Source: Mastigamoeba balamuthi
Taxonomy: Eukaryota > Evosea > Mastigamoebida > Mastigamoebidae
Direction: 5' to 3'
Assembly: GCA_902651635.1 (NCBI GenBank)
Contig: CACRSC010000077.1
Span: 74,807 to 138,806 of the forward strand
DNA length: 64,000 nt
A program made the position numbers and the translations under genes. The notes below the pieces were generated by a model. That model ran no database searches. It was not told the DNA's origin and saw only the letters and a list, made by a program, of their open reading frames with translations. Shown one piece after another: positions 10,357 through 20,457 of this stretch (positions are counted from its first letter, which is position 1; the number at the start of each line of letters is the position of its first letter).

Positions 10357-11956
10357 ATGAGCAGGCAGTACAGCGAGGCCGCCGAGCTGCTCAGCGCTGT
10401 CCTGGCGTGCCGCGGCAGCGCGCGCACGCTGGCGTTCTCGCTGCCGAACCTGCACGACCGCAAGGCGTGCTACGCGCTGGTCGTCGAGACGCTCAAGTGC
10501 CGCGCGGTCGTCGAGCCCGCCGCGGAGGCCGCCGGGCTGCTGCCGCGGCCCCCGGCGGTCTTCGGCCGCGGCGACCGCGCGAGGTGCCTCGTCATGTTGA
10601 TGGTCCACGACCTGCTCTTCGCCCGCCGCGGGATCCAGGGCGGTGGCGTCCTCAAGGTTCCCACTGTCATTCCCCCGGATCTTATAGATTCCCGTATCTT
10701 CTCTCTCGAGATTCTAAAGTCTGCACATCTCCCATGCGCAGCGCGCGATCAAGGAGCGCGAGAAGGCGCTGCGCGAGTACGCGGAGAAGCACAAGGAGAC
10801 CGCCGTCGCCGCGCCGCCAGCGGACACGCGCCCCGTCTACGCGCGCGTGAACACGATCCTGTGCTCGGCGGCGTCGCTGCCCGAGGAGGTCCGCGCGCTG
10901 TCGCCCGCGCAGGACGCGCTGATCGCCGAGGTCTTCTGCGTGCCACCCGAGAGCGGGGCCGCGCTGAGGGCCTGCGAGGCCGTGGCCCAGCGCAAGGTCA
11001 TCGTGCAGAGCAAGCCCAGCTGCATGCCCGCCCGCGCGCTGAACCCGACGCCCGGGGCGACGGTCATCGACGCCTGCGCGGCGCCGGGCAACAAGACCTG
11101 CCACCTGGCCGCCATCATGAACAACCAGGCACGCGCGGGGTCCCGGGTTCAATTCCCGGAACCGTACTGATTATTGGCCCGTGCTTCCGCAACAGGGCAA
11201 GGTGTACGCGTTCGACAGGGACGAGCAGCGGCTGCTGACCATGAGGGAGCTCATGAAGGCCAGCGGGGCCACCATCGTCGACGCCCAGCACGCCGACTGG
11301 CTCTCGACCGACCCCCACGACCCCAAGTACTCGCCCGTCGAGTTTGTGCGTACACTGCCACCGCAGCTCCCCTGAGCTGACGCGGCCCCCAGATCCTCGT
11401 GGACCCCTCGTGCAGCGGCAGCGGCATGCTGGACAGGCCCGAGAGGCTCGCGGGACGACCTGCAGAGGCAGAGCGCGTCGACAAGACGAGACTGCTGCGC
11501 CTGAGGCGGTTCCAGCTGCAGGCCGTGCGCCACGCGATGAGCTTCCCCAACGTCCGCAGGGTCGTCTACTCGACGTGCAGCGTGCACCGCGAGGAGAACG
11601 AGGAAGTCGTGTACTGGGCGCTCAAGACGGCCAGCCCCGAGTGGCACCTGGCCCGCGTGCTGCCCGAGTGGCACGGCAGGGGAGTGCCCAACGACGAGCT
11701 CAAGGACGCCGACAAGTGCGTCCGCGTGGACCCCGACAAGGACGGCATGACCGGCTTCTTCGTCGCGTGCTTTGAGCGCGAGCTCAACGCCAACGGCAAC
11801 TCCACCGCTGCCGCCGCACAGCAGACCAGCGAGAAGCCCCAGCGCGAGCCCGTGGCCGCTGCTGTGCAGGAAGAGGCAGCGGATGAGGCCTCGGGTGCGA
11901 TGCCGAAGAAGAAGAAGCGGAGGGTCCTCACGTGGACTGAACATACAACGAAATGA
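10357..11956 (+). CDS. NSUN5: NSUN5/Rcm1-type rRNA (cytosine-5) methyltransferase
   Basis: This enzyme makes 5-methylcytosine in the large-subunit rRNA with SAM as donor, acting in the nucleolus. Four exons join in phase: 10357-10656, 10742-11128, 11196-11345 and 11393-11956 (466 aa). The N-terminal helical RNA-recognition part contains LHDRKACYALVVETLKC. The Rossmann domain shows the SAM-binding loop DACAAPGNKTCHLAA, then GKVYAFDRDEQRLLTM, the catalytic motif DPSCSGSGM (motif IV) and VVYSTCSVHREENEEVV (motif VI), so both conserved cysteines are present. The order and wording of these motifs match NSUN5 better than NSUN2 or NOP2. The C-terminus ends in a basic stretch KKKKRRV, a likely nuclear or nucleolar signal. 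The second intron starts with GC instead of GT. It is convergent with the GT8 gene. Confidence 0.95.
11129..11195 (+). other. GC-AG intron of NSUN5 containing a tRNA T-arm-like hairpin
   Basis: The coding frame requires removal of 11129-11195. The donor is CAG/GCACGC and the acceptor CGCAACAG/GGC, so the intron begins with GC. Inside it, 11143-11159 forms a perfect 5 bp stem (CCGGG/CCCGG) with a seven-base loop TTCAATT, exactly the shape of a T-psi-C arm, and GGTTCAATTCC matches a pol III B box. No acceptor or anticodon arm accompanies it. Confidence 0.55.
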
Positions 11957-12190
11957 CGTCTTGTGAACCAACCGATCGGAGACAGTCTTTGGGATTCGTG
12001 TCAGTCCTGCTGCTGCATCTGCGATCTGCGCAGAGCTTTGTTTTTGCGCTACATTTTTTCTTTTCTGTCCCATAATTTCCGGTTCTTGGGGGAATTTTGC
12101 ATATTTCATCAGTAAGACCCCCCATTTATACTCTTGGACCGTACTCTAAGGATCGTTTTTGAAGTATGGCCCGTAGTTTCACTTTCCACA

Positions 12191-12355
12191 ATGGAGGTGA
12201 AAGATCTTAACAGGGATGCTGACACCAATCCGGGTGCCCTGAGCGGGAAGGCGCCAAAGGACGAGGGGAGCGCAAGCGACCCAAAGCCGGCGGCATTGAT
12301 GATCGTCCTTCCGTCCTCGCAAGAGGATAGGAGGGGTGGGCGCCCGGAAGTCTGA
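12191..12355 (+). CDS. Small uncertain ORF in a convergent gap
   Basis: The 450 bp between NSUN5 and the GT8 gene (11957-12406) contains one open frame of 54 aa starting MEVKDLNRDADTNPG and rich in Lys/Asp/Pro. It could be a small protein, but it may equally be 3' UTR. No domain, signal or splice signal supports it. The rest of the gap shows only UTR-like sequence. Confidence 0.2.
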   Translation: MEVKDLNRDADTNPGALSGKAPKDEGSASDPKPAALMIVLPSSQEDRRGGRPEV

Positions 12356-12406
12356 CCTGTCTTTTTATTTGTTGGATACCATAGGATGTAAATGGAGTCA
12401 GTCACG

Positions 12407-13461
12407 CTAGATCTCCTCTTTGTGTGGGGCTTTCAGAGCTGTGACAACCAGGTCCCGCGCAGAGGTCCACGCGTCCCAGTGTTTTGACATGCACCCTCCC
12501 ATTTGCGTGCGCCACGGCTTGAGCTCTGTGAAGAACGAGACGTGCGGAAGCTGGTCTGTCTGGCACCTACACCCCTCCACAAACGCGAATGACCACCCAG
12601 ACGAGTTGTCTCCGACAACCCTGACTCTGCCGCCTCTCTCTGCCGAAGGAAACACGACGTTACACAGGTCCTGGTCGTTGCGGTAGTTTTTGCTGCCACG
12701 TTGTGCCCTAGTGAAGCGCGAGGGCAGTGCCTCGGCCCTGGACAGCTCCTCTCTGAGCACCTGCTCGGCACCCGGAAATGGCTTGAGCACCAGTAGGGCG
12801 GTGGCATAGAACCCCTCTACAGCCTTACACCCATCGTAGTCGCGCATGGCCACTGCAATCCCCACGTCCGTCTCCTGGTGGGAGGGCGGGGGTCCAGACG
12901 TCACGGCAAACTCACTTGCACAACTGCCGTACCACAGCGAGGTCAAAGAGCGGGTCTAGGTTACCATAGACAACGGCGTCGGCGTCGAGCCACACCAGGG
13001 TGGCCGAGGGCGACAGCAGTGGCGGCCCCAGCTGCAGCGCCCTGAGCTTGGTGAACGCCCTGTCCCACCTGGCGCAGTGCGGCTCCAGGTTCCTCTCGAG
13101 CACCACCTGCTCTGGGGGGACGCCAAGCCCCCAGTCAATTGACCCCCCAGAGCAGAGGCACCGCTGCACACGCGCCTTCCCGGGATCCCAGTCGTCGACA
13201 CGCGCGATGTGGCCCCCGCGCTGCACGAGGAGGGCCTGCATGCCGTCGGGGATGCGGGCGTCTGGCGTGACCATGGCGACGAGCGGGTGCTGGGCGCCCG
13301 AGGAGGCCAGCGTCTGCTGCACCACCAGCGCGCCCATGAAGTACTCGGCGTCGGTGGCCAGCGTCACGTACGCGCGCTCGAGGGAGCGGAGAGGCGCAGA
13401 GCGCGCAGGAGGCCCACAGAGCGACGAGAAGCACGCTGCCCGTGGCCTTGGGGCGGGCCAT
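12407..13461 (-). CDS. Family 8 (GT8-like) glycosyltransferase
   Basis: This is a glycogenin/galactinol-synthase type glycosyltransferase fold that transfers a sugar from a UDP-sugar. The N-terminal part shows AYVTLATDAEYFMGALVVQQ, HPLVAMVTPDARIPD and the metal-binding DxD motif in WLDADAVVYGNLDPLFD. One intron, most simply 12875-12932, leads to the exon 12407-12874 with DVGIAVAMRDYD, LLVLKPFPGAEQVLREEL and, near the end, VSFFTELKPWR. An ATG at 13461 begins a good signal peptide (GSVLLVALWASCALCASPL), which would send the enzyme to the ER/Golgi. That signal lies one frame away from the GT8 domain, and no GT-AG intron fits between them. The domain frame alone opens at an ATG at 13592 that has no signal. 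I consider a one-base sequence error or an unusual start likely. The acceptor substrate is unknown. Confidence 0.75.
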
Positions 13462-13661
13462 TTGCCACGACCGTATGCGAGATATTTCACGTAAAAAGAT
13501 TCACGCCTAAAATCCAGCTGGCGTGGCACACCGCGGGCCCTACGCACGAAGGAGGCTCCAGCTGGCCTTTGCCACTGCGATACGGCTGTCACAAGTATCT
13601 TGTGGGGCTTTATTAACAGCGAAAGGGGCTTCCGGTGGTTGTGCTGTGCGGCTGGTGCGGC

Positions 13662-13808
13662 TCAGCGCCGCTTGCGCTCGGCCGAGGCCGGCGACTCGCG
13701 CGGCGACACGGCAGGCGCCTCGCGTGTGAGCACGTGGTAGGCGCAGATCGCGAGGAACGCGCACACGGCCACGGAGTTGACCAGCGTGTACAGCTGCGCG
13801 TCGTTCAT
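13662..13808 (-). CDS. OST4: OST4-like small subunit of oligosaccharyltransferase
   Basis: This is a 48-residue protein made almost entirely of one membrane helix. The start MNDAQLYTLVNSVAV, the helix VCAFLAICAYHVL and the Lys/Arg-rich end RKRR match the OST4 pattern (M-x-D-x-QL, about 20 hydrophobic residues, YH at the membrane exit; compare yeast Ost4p and human OST4). OST4 holds the STT3 catalytic subunit together with the OST3/OST6-type subunit in the ER complex that N-glycosylates proteins. The C-terminal tail after YH is about 12 residues longer than in yeast. Its ATG is 81 bp from the oppositely oriented ATG at 13890. Identification rests on a short motif and size, yet the fit is good. 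Confidence 0.75.
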   Translation of the reverse strand: MNDAQLYTLVNSVAVCAFLAICAYHVLTREAPAVSPRESPASAERKRR

Positions 13809-13889
13809 GAGGGACGGAAAGATCTGAATATCTCCAGATTTTGTACGACCCGATATCTGTCGTATAACGTACGCGTTACGAGCTTCTGG
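13809..13889. promoter_or_regulatory. 81 bp head-to-head promoter between OST4 and the + strand ORF
   Basis: Only 81 bases separate the two start codons. The segment is AT-richer than either coding side, and the sequence around 13838-13870 (tgtacgacccgatatctgtcgtataacgt region) carries the partial dyad CGATATC/ATAACG. It could serve both directions if the + ORF is real. Confidence 0.3.
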
Positions 13890-14225
13890 ATGTCCAAGGT
13901 AGTGTTCGAGCTGTTCACCTGGAAGACGGCCCCCGAGCCCACCTCGTCCGGCGCGCTGGAGATTGCCGTGCCTCGCCATCACGCGCCACCGTACCTCGCG
14001 GGCTTCCTGTGCGACGCCGTCGCCCGCGCCATGGCCTCCACAGCCCCTGCGCGCCGTCTTGCCGCCGGCCGCGGAGGACGGCGGCCCCTGGGCGAGCGCC
14101 CTGATCGGCACAGAGGCGGCGACCTACGGTGCGGGCGCGGGAGGACGCTCCTGCGCCCCGTCGTCGCGCTGAGGGAGATGCCCGACGGGTCTCCCGCCTA
14201 CCGAGGCCTCGAGAAGAATACTTAG
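13890..14225 (+). CDS. Small hypothetical protein, frame uncertain
   Basis: An open frame of 111 aa begins MSKVVFELFTWKTAPEPTSS and continues through IAVPRHHAPPYLAGFLCDAV, which looks like folded protein. Its C-terminal half (RRLAAGRGGRRPLGERPD) looks out of frame. In the next frame the same bases read LPPAAEDGGPWASALIGTEA, which is more protein-like. Either an unrecognised junction or a sequence error lies near 14040. No family recognised. Confidence 0.35.
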   Translation: MSKVVFELFTWKTAPEPTSSGALEIAVPRHHAPPYLAGFLCDAVARAMASTAPARRLAAGRGGRRPLGERPDRHRGGDLRCGRGRTLLRPVVALREMPDGSPAYRGLEKNT

Positions 14226-17102
14226 TGTGTTGTCCGTGTGTCAGTGGCTCGCGGACAAGCTGAGCTGATGGGGCACTGCTGGCAGACAGGCACGGCGTTG
14301 CCCGAGAACAGGTCGATCTGCAGCAATCCAGAGCAGTGCAAATGGAGCGTTAATCATCCCGTAAGATTGTGCCAGTGCCAAGTGTCCTGCTTTCTCGTAA
14401 TACTTGAAGGGGGCGTGGATCCAGGACAAGGACATGGATGGGAAGAACTGTGTGATCTCGGTTCTGCACCCCATATTCAAGAATGCTGACGTCAGTGTTG
14501 TTTTGCCCACTCACAAGCCAGAAGACATGTCTGAGGCAGCTTTCACTGCTGCAGTCTCCTCCTGGCTTCAGTAATGGGGCCATGACCTGCTTGATTCCAT
14601 GAGCACTTAACATTCATGTGGTCCATCTTTATGCCATAGCAGGGCCACAGCAATGATTAAAAGAGGCTGCACACTCAGAGTAGCTTGAGTGTGTCAGATT
14701 CTGTAAGATGAACCACTGATGGAACCATATTATGATGTAATAGTGAAGTAAAACTTGAGTGCGTCTCTGAAATTTCCTGGTTTCAGAGAAAATTATGATG
14801 ATTTGATAAGTTTAGGAAGAGATCATGTGCAACTGGGCAATTTAAGCTGATCTCCATGTAACTTATATTGCAGCAAGTGCTAAGTCCTATGCCAAGGGCT
14901 ATGTGGCACAATCACTGCAAAGGACCATGGAGAAAGGACAAGAAACACAAGGAATATGCATGTGAATATAAATAAATGTGGTTTACAGAGTCATATGGTC
15001 CACACACATGTACTGCTGCAGCTGTGGCCAAAACAACAGCTGATGTGACATCTGCTGCAAACTTCCTCAGGCCATGTGCATAAGCAACTGATAATACTGA
15101 AGATCAGAATGAGTCCAATGAAGAAGAGGAAGATATTGAAGAGGGCCAGATGGTTAAGGGCTTAACTGAGACCGAGGCAGCAGGCAAGATTAAGAAAGAG
15201 GACTTGACTTTGCATTCTTTTGCCTCTGATTTATAAAAATACTTAGAAGAGTAGAGGGGTATTGAGTTGTAAACCTATCTCCTTCCTAACAAAAGCTTGA
15301 CTATTAATGCCCTTCGAGTCAGAGTCTTCTGATGATAATGACCAACTGATTGGATATCAATTTTCTGGTGAGAACGACTTTGAACTTAATGGTAATGCCT
15401 TTTCTTGCTCAGTGCAGTGGAAGAAGTCATAAGAGGAAAAAGTGATAGAATTAGAATGCTATCCTATCAGTTGGTCTGTGCCTTCATACAGTTTACATAA
15501 ATTTCATAGAAGATATCAGTGCAGTTCGGGAAATTTCTTTTAATATATATTTATAACAGATAAACCCCATAAAGATGTGAATAAAACTCGGTTATACTAC
15601 TTCTTAATGAACGATTTATAATAATATTATAAATAATAAAACAACATAATTGAAACCATATCTGTAGTATCCAGCTATTTTCTGACATGTTCAGGTTACT
15701 TATCTTGTACCAAACGGTGTTAACATGAGTCTCTAGCCATTCTGGGCCCCTTTGTACAGCTGCAAGGCTTGTTACAGTAGCTATTTAAGTAAGTGATCAA
15801 GAAAGAAGTCTGTAGCTCAAAGTATCTTCTGATTTTGACTGAGAGAGATCAATTCAATTAGACTGCAGACAATATAATTACAGACCAATTCCCACAGTTT
15901 TTTCTCATTCAGTAGGATAGTAGCAAGGTGCTTTTCATACTTTATAATGTGAGTCAGTCATCTGAATTGTGTGCTTAATTATAAAAGAAGAAATAATACC
16001 TGAGTAGTGCAGATCCTATCAGTGTATGGGAATACATACAGTGTCTCACTACTCTGATTCAGCAAATATAATCATATAAAAAGACATTAACTTTTTGTAG
16101 ACCCCCTGGAGGGGTTCTTTTAGCTCTGTAGTTCTGTTAAGGCAGCATCCTCTACAGAACTACAGAGCTAGAAGAACCCCCAGGGGTTAGAGCCAAGGTG
16201 ATGCCTTCAGAGATAATTTTTAGACCAGTGAGGCAATCAATGACTGCAAAAATCACCAACACAAAGCACAAGAGAAAGAGACTGATGTACCATATTTTGT
16301 GGCTCTGCCAAGTCTCTTAGCAGTTCCAGAGAGTGTATTTACTATCATTTTCTCACAGTGTTTACTTAGTAACTATATAGAGATGCTTCAAATACTCAAT
16401 TAAGTATCCAATTCTTGATACTCTTATTTCGATTCCAAGAATCTAATACAATAATAAGACAAACTGCACAGTGATGACCACAATCCCTTTCTTCTCTGCA
16501 ATTAAACAGACCCTTTTTTACTGAAGCAGAGTGGTATTAAATTACAGAAATCTGTATTATCATCATCATGTAATCAAACATCTTTTATGTCATATGCACC
16601 TTTTTCTGGCCCGCTACTTCTTACTGTTACCAATGAGAAGATCACCAAGACTGTGCTGATGATAAACCATCTTAAAGATACTCAAGCCCAAGACAGCACT
16701 GCCTAACTTTCTGAGAATAGTTTGAGAACAATCGCAAGGAACACATCTTGCCACTGCCCCAAGGCAGAGTGTGAAGGGGCAACCGTTGTGCAGCCCGAAG
16801 CTGGATGTGATACCAAGATAGAAATATCCCCCCGATATTCTACCCCGGGTCTGTCACGATCGGCATGGAGCAACTTGCAAAAACGACGCGGAATCAAACG
16901 ACCCGAGAGCAACATTGGACGCCACGTGTCGAAATGGTTCACAGATGGTGCGGTGTCGGTTGGGCGCCGAAAAAGCTGGGATATACTTGCGAATCTAGTA
17001 GGAAAACAGCCCTTCCGTCTAGAACCTAATTCCCGCACAAGAGACCAGCAGGCGGCCCCCCTGGGCGCTGACCCCACGCCCGCCCCCCCCCGCGCCGCTC
17101 CC
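14226..17102. other. AT-rich intergenic block with decayed repeat-like DNA
   Basis: GC content falls sharply from about 14580 to 16740 and CpG becomes rare, in contrast to the flanking genes. No intact gene is present. Around 15000-15230 there is a short coding-like trace with an acidic stretch (ESNEEEEDIEEGQ), which suggests an old unidentified element or pseudogene. A long hairpin lies at 16103-16186. From about 16740 the composition returns to that of the GC-rich island, and the leader of LMBRD2 begins. Confidence 0.5.
16103..16186. repeat. Long near-perfect inverted repeat (hairpin)
   Basis: The left arm 16103-16137 and right arm 16154-16186 are reverse complements over about 33 positions (core ACAGAACTACAGAGCTA, then AGAACCCC and CCAGGGG), with two or three mismatches and a loop of about 16 bases. 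It sits alone in AT-rich DNA. A foldback MITE-like remnant or a structured RNA locus are the simplest readings. Confidence 0.6.
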
Positions 17103-19893
17103 ATGCCGTTCCAGGCCACGTGGATCATCCTGATCGTCGCCCTCGCGGTCCTCGCGTTCCTGACGGGCGTCGTTCTGCACCGGTTATTGCGCCCGCCTCT
17201 CCCTCCCGCCCCCTCTCGGGGCACCGCGTATCCGGGGGGGTTGAACTTTGTTGCACTATCCCTGGCGCTGCTGTTACTGTCCTCTGTCTGACCGCGCGGG
17301 CCACCCCCGGACAGGTACATCCCGTGGTCCAAGGACGAGTGGTACACGCCCGTCCTGACCTATGTCGGGTGGTTCTTCGCCATCAGCGTGGCGCTTCTCG
17401 TGCCGCTCGACATCGCGTCTGTGAGTCCACTCTCCGCGCGTTTTCTCCCCCCCTGCAGCGCTTATTGCGCGGTTCCAGAGCGCGTACCTCGACTGCATCA
17501 CCGAGTCCTCCTCGTCGTCGGCCTCTGACGCCATCGCCAACCTGACGAACGCGTCGGCGTCGTCGTTTTCGTCGTCGGGACTCGACGCCAACTCGTCCTC
17601 GTCGTCGTCCTCTGTCTCGGCCGCCGCCGCGCACGCCGTCGCGCGCCTGGCCGCGGGCGCCGCAGCGTCGCTGGCGTCGGCGTCGTCGTCGTCGTCGGCG
17701 GCGGCGCGGGTGATGCGGCGGTGCCACGCGCCGATGATCGTGCTGCCCAAGGACGTGTTCATCCTGGGCTGGGCGATGCTCTACTGGAGCGCCTTCTTCC
17801 TCTGCTGGATCATCTACCCGTTCATGCAGTCGTACGTGACGGCGGCCGACTTCACGGTGCTGATGCGCTGGCGGCAGTCGTTCAAGGAGAACATCATCTT
17901 CTACGGCCTGTGCGGCGTCGGGGGCGTCGCCTTTGTGGTGGCGATGATCTTCTGGCGGGGCCTGGGCATCGAGGACCTCATCAACCTCTGCATGATGCTG
18001 GCCAACGCGTGGGGGCTGCTCCTGCTGATCCTGCTGCTGAGCTACGGGCTCGTGGAGATACCGCGCAGCCTCTGGCGGCAGGGCAACTACGCCGAGCGGC
18101 TGCAGCGGCTCTCGTTCGACGCGACGCCCAACAAGGAGAGCGTCGACGCGTGCAAGGAGAACCTCATGCAGACGCTCGAGAAGGTGCGGCAGCTGGACCT
18201 CGCCATCGACGAGGGCGGCCCGTTCCGCCCGCACATCGACACGGTGGTCCGCAAGTGCCCGCCCATGTACACGCGGGCCAAGGCCCACGACAAGCGCATC
18301 GACATCACCTACAAGAACGTCGTCAACGTCCACTACCAGCTCATCTGGCAGAAGATCTACCTCACCCAGGCCCAAGTGTACGCCCCCAGCCTCGCCCTCT
18401 CTCCCTCGCCGTGCAGCAACGCCTGCGCTAGTGCGGGCTGCCGTCCCGTCGTGGATTTGGATTCCGCTTTCCAGTTGTTGCTAATCGGATCCACTTGGCT
18501 TCCGAAGGGCTCCTGCAAGCCTGCCGATAAGGCCGGGGGCGTGGGGGTGGGGAGGACACACTCGGCGCTCACTCTCCCGTCCCCCCGTGCCCGTGTCTGT
18601 TTGGCGAGCAGGCAGTTTGACACGCTGCTGAACGAGGCGTACAAGATCGAGGACATCCTCAAGGCCAAGCAGAACAGGACGTGGGCGATACGCTGGAGCA
18701 ACCGCAGCGCGCACTGCGGCAAGATGCGGAGCACGGCGACGTACGCGTGGCTCGAGTACCTCTTCTACGTGTACCTGCGCGGCCCGCTGCTGCGCGTGCT
18801 CTCGCTGCTCTGCGCGGCGCTGTCGCTGGTGATCGTCTGGTCCGAGTGCACGTTCATGATCCGCGACCCCGTGCTCAGCGTCTTCGCCATCATCGCCAAC
18901 AGCGACGTCGTGCGCCAGAGCGACATGCTGCTAACGCTCATCTTCTTCGTGCCGCTGACGTACATTGTCGTCTGCGCCTACTGGTCGACGTTCTCGCTGC
19001 GGCTGTTCCGCTACTACCGCCTGCTGCCCAACCAGCAGACCGACGGCAACAGCATCATGTTCAGCGCCGCGCTGCTCTGCAGGGTCGCCGCTCCGCTGGC
19101 GCTCAACTTCCTGCTGATACACCGCTGCTACACGGGCACCTCGTTCGAGGTCGTCATGGCGGGCATGAAGAAGATGCTCTCGTGGCGCGGCTGGTCCATC
19201 ACCGAGGCCGCGCCGCTGCTGCTGCTCATCTTCTGCCCCGTCACGCTGTTCAGCCTCGGCACGCGCTGCGCGCGGCTGTTCCACATTCGGCGCTTCGACT
19301 ACAGCGCCGACGAGTTTGACGAGTCGCAGCAGGAGGCCATCTCCGAGGGCCGCCACGTCGTCGCAGCCGAGCGCGAGCGCATCTGCAAGGACGCCGACGG
19401 CTGCATGTCGGCGCGCCTGACCGATGGAGTCGAGCTCGACCAGACGTCGCGGTTCTCGACGGACAGCGGCAGCAGGCGCTGCAGCACGAGCCGCGAGCGC
19501 GCCTCGTACGACGAGCGGCGCAGCCACGAGAGGTCGCGCGACAGCACGCCCCCGCCCAAGCTGTCGTCGGCGACGGCTTCGTCGATCCGCGACAAGTACC
19601 GCGACCTCGAGAGGGGCGACCGGGCGGACAAGGGCAAGCCAGGGAGGGCCAAGACGCCGCAGCCTCCGCCGTCGGCCAAGGCAACGTCGTCGGTGCCCGC
19701 GCGGTCGCTCTCGGGCTCGGGCGACGGCGACGGCAGCGCGAGGGCGTCGCTGGCGCCGCCGAGCTGGAGCTACTCGTCGAAGGCGTCGTCGCAGAGGTCG
19801 GAGAAGGCCGGGGATGGCGACAACCAGAAGGCCGCGGCCAAGGCGCTGAGCGAGTGGGCCAAGATGTACCCCGCGAAGAAGGACACGCTTTGA
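17103..19893 (+). CDS. LMBRD2: LMBR1-domain membrane protein, LMBRD2 family
   Basis: LMBRD2 proteins are nine-helix membrane proteins linked in animals to adrenergic receptor signalling; their molecular role is not settled. Four exons join in phase: 17103-17182, 17315-17420, 17479-18375 and 18616-19893 (786 aa). Family landmarks are PWSKDEWYTPVLTYVGW, LVPLDIA, IYPFMQSYVTAADF, ENIIFYGLCGVGG, LLSYGLVEIPRSLW, VVRKCPPMYTR, VIVWSECTF, YRLLPNQQTDGNSIMFSAAL and LFSLGTRC. The order and spacing match animal LMBRD2. Two lineage-specific parts are seen. A Ser/Ala-rich loop of about 75 residues follows the second helix, containing two NxS/T sites (NLT, NAS/NSS) that suit an extracellular or luminal side. 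A Ser/Arg-rich cytosolic tail of about 200 residues follows the last helix. The start MPFQATWIILIVALA opens directly into the first helix. Confidence 0.93.
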
Positions 19894-20148
19894 CGACTTT
19901 CCCTTCTTCCACTGCACTAGCAACCAATTTAAACGGAACGTGACCTGCGCCATTTTGAGTTCATTGCTGATGGCCATTGCAGACTGGGGTTCATGCGATG
20001 GTGAGGTTGGCGCGAAAATATGGACCGGACTGTAAAACGGGGGAAACCAAGCACTTCAAGTCATTTTCTTTTCTTTGATGTGCGTTCAGTATAAGCCTGC
20101 TTGAGCAGCTGCAGTGGCACCCCAAGACGGGGAAGCAGGGGCATCTCT

Positions 20149-20457
20149 TCACAGCACGTGCAGCACGTCCACGAGCTGGCGGACCAGGAGGGGCTGGCGG
20201 AGCCCCACCGGGGTCACAAAAAAGACGTTCATCACTGCCGTGAGTTCAGCGAGCCTGCTGGCTGCGTGCTCGGCGAATGCCCTGTTCTACGTTAGCAAAA
20301 AGAAGTTCTGCGGCGCTCCCAGCACACGCAAGATGAGGAGGTACTCGACCGCAGTCCCCTTGAGCTTGAAGTTGAAATCACTGAGATCACTTGAAGTGGC
20401 AGTGTCGCCCTCTCGTAGTGTTAAAGTCCTCGGCTCGGGCCACGTCCTCTTTGCCAT
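20149..20457 (-). pseudogene. Unrecognised coding-like block interrupted by one in-frame stop
   Basis: On the minus strand one frame runs MAKRTWPEPRTLTLREG, then DLSDFNFKLKGTAVEYLLIL, RVLGAPQNFFLLT, a TAG codon, and NRAFAEHAASRLAELTAVMN down to VRQLVDVLHVL and a TGA at 20149. The helical, amphipathic look and GC-rich composition suggest a host-type gene end that converges on LMBRD2. The block enters the duplicated sequence at 20395, so its upstream part is shared by both copies. No family recognised. The single stop may be real, an error, or a tiny unresolved intron. Confidence 0.35.

Noticed and set aside
12407-12946. Separate gene starting at the ATG at 12946
   Set aside because: The segment continues the GT8 domain after an intron. 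The ATG and the following residues are intron sequence.
17710-19893. LMBRD2 starting at the internal Met at 17710
   Set aside because: Upstream exons encode the first two helices and the PLDIA motif conserved in the family, all in phase.
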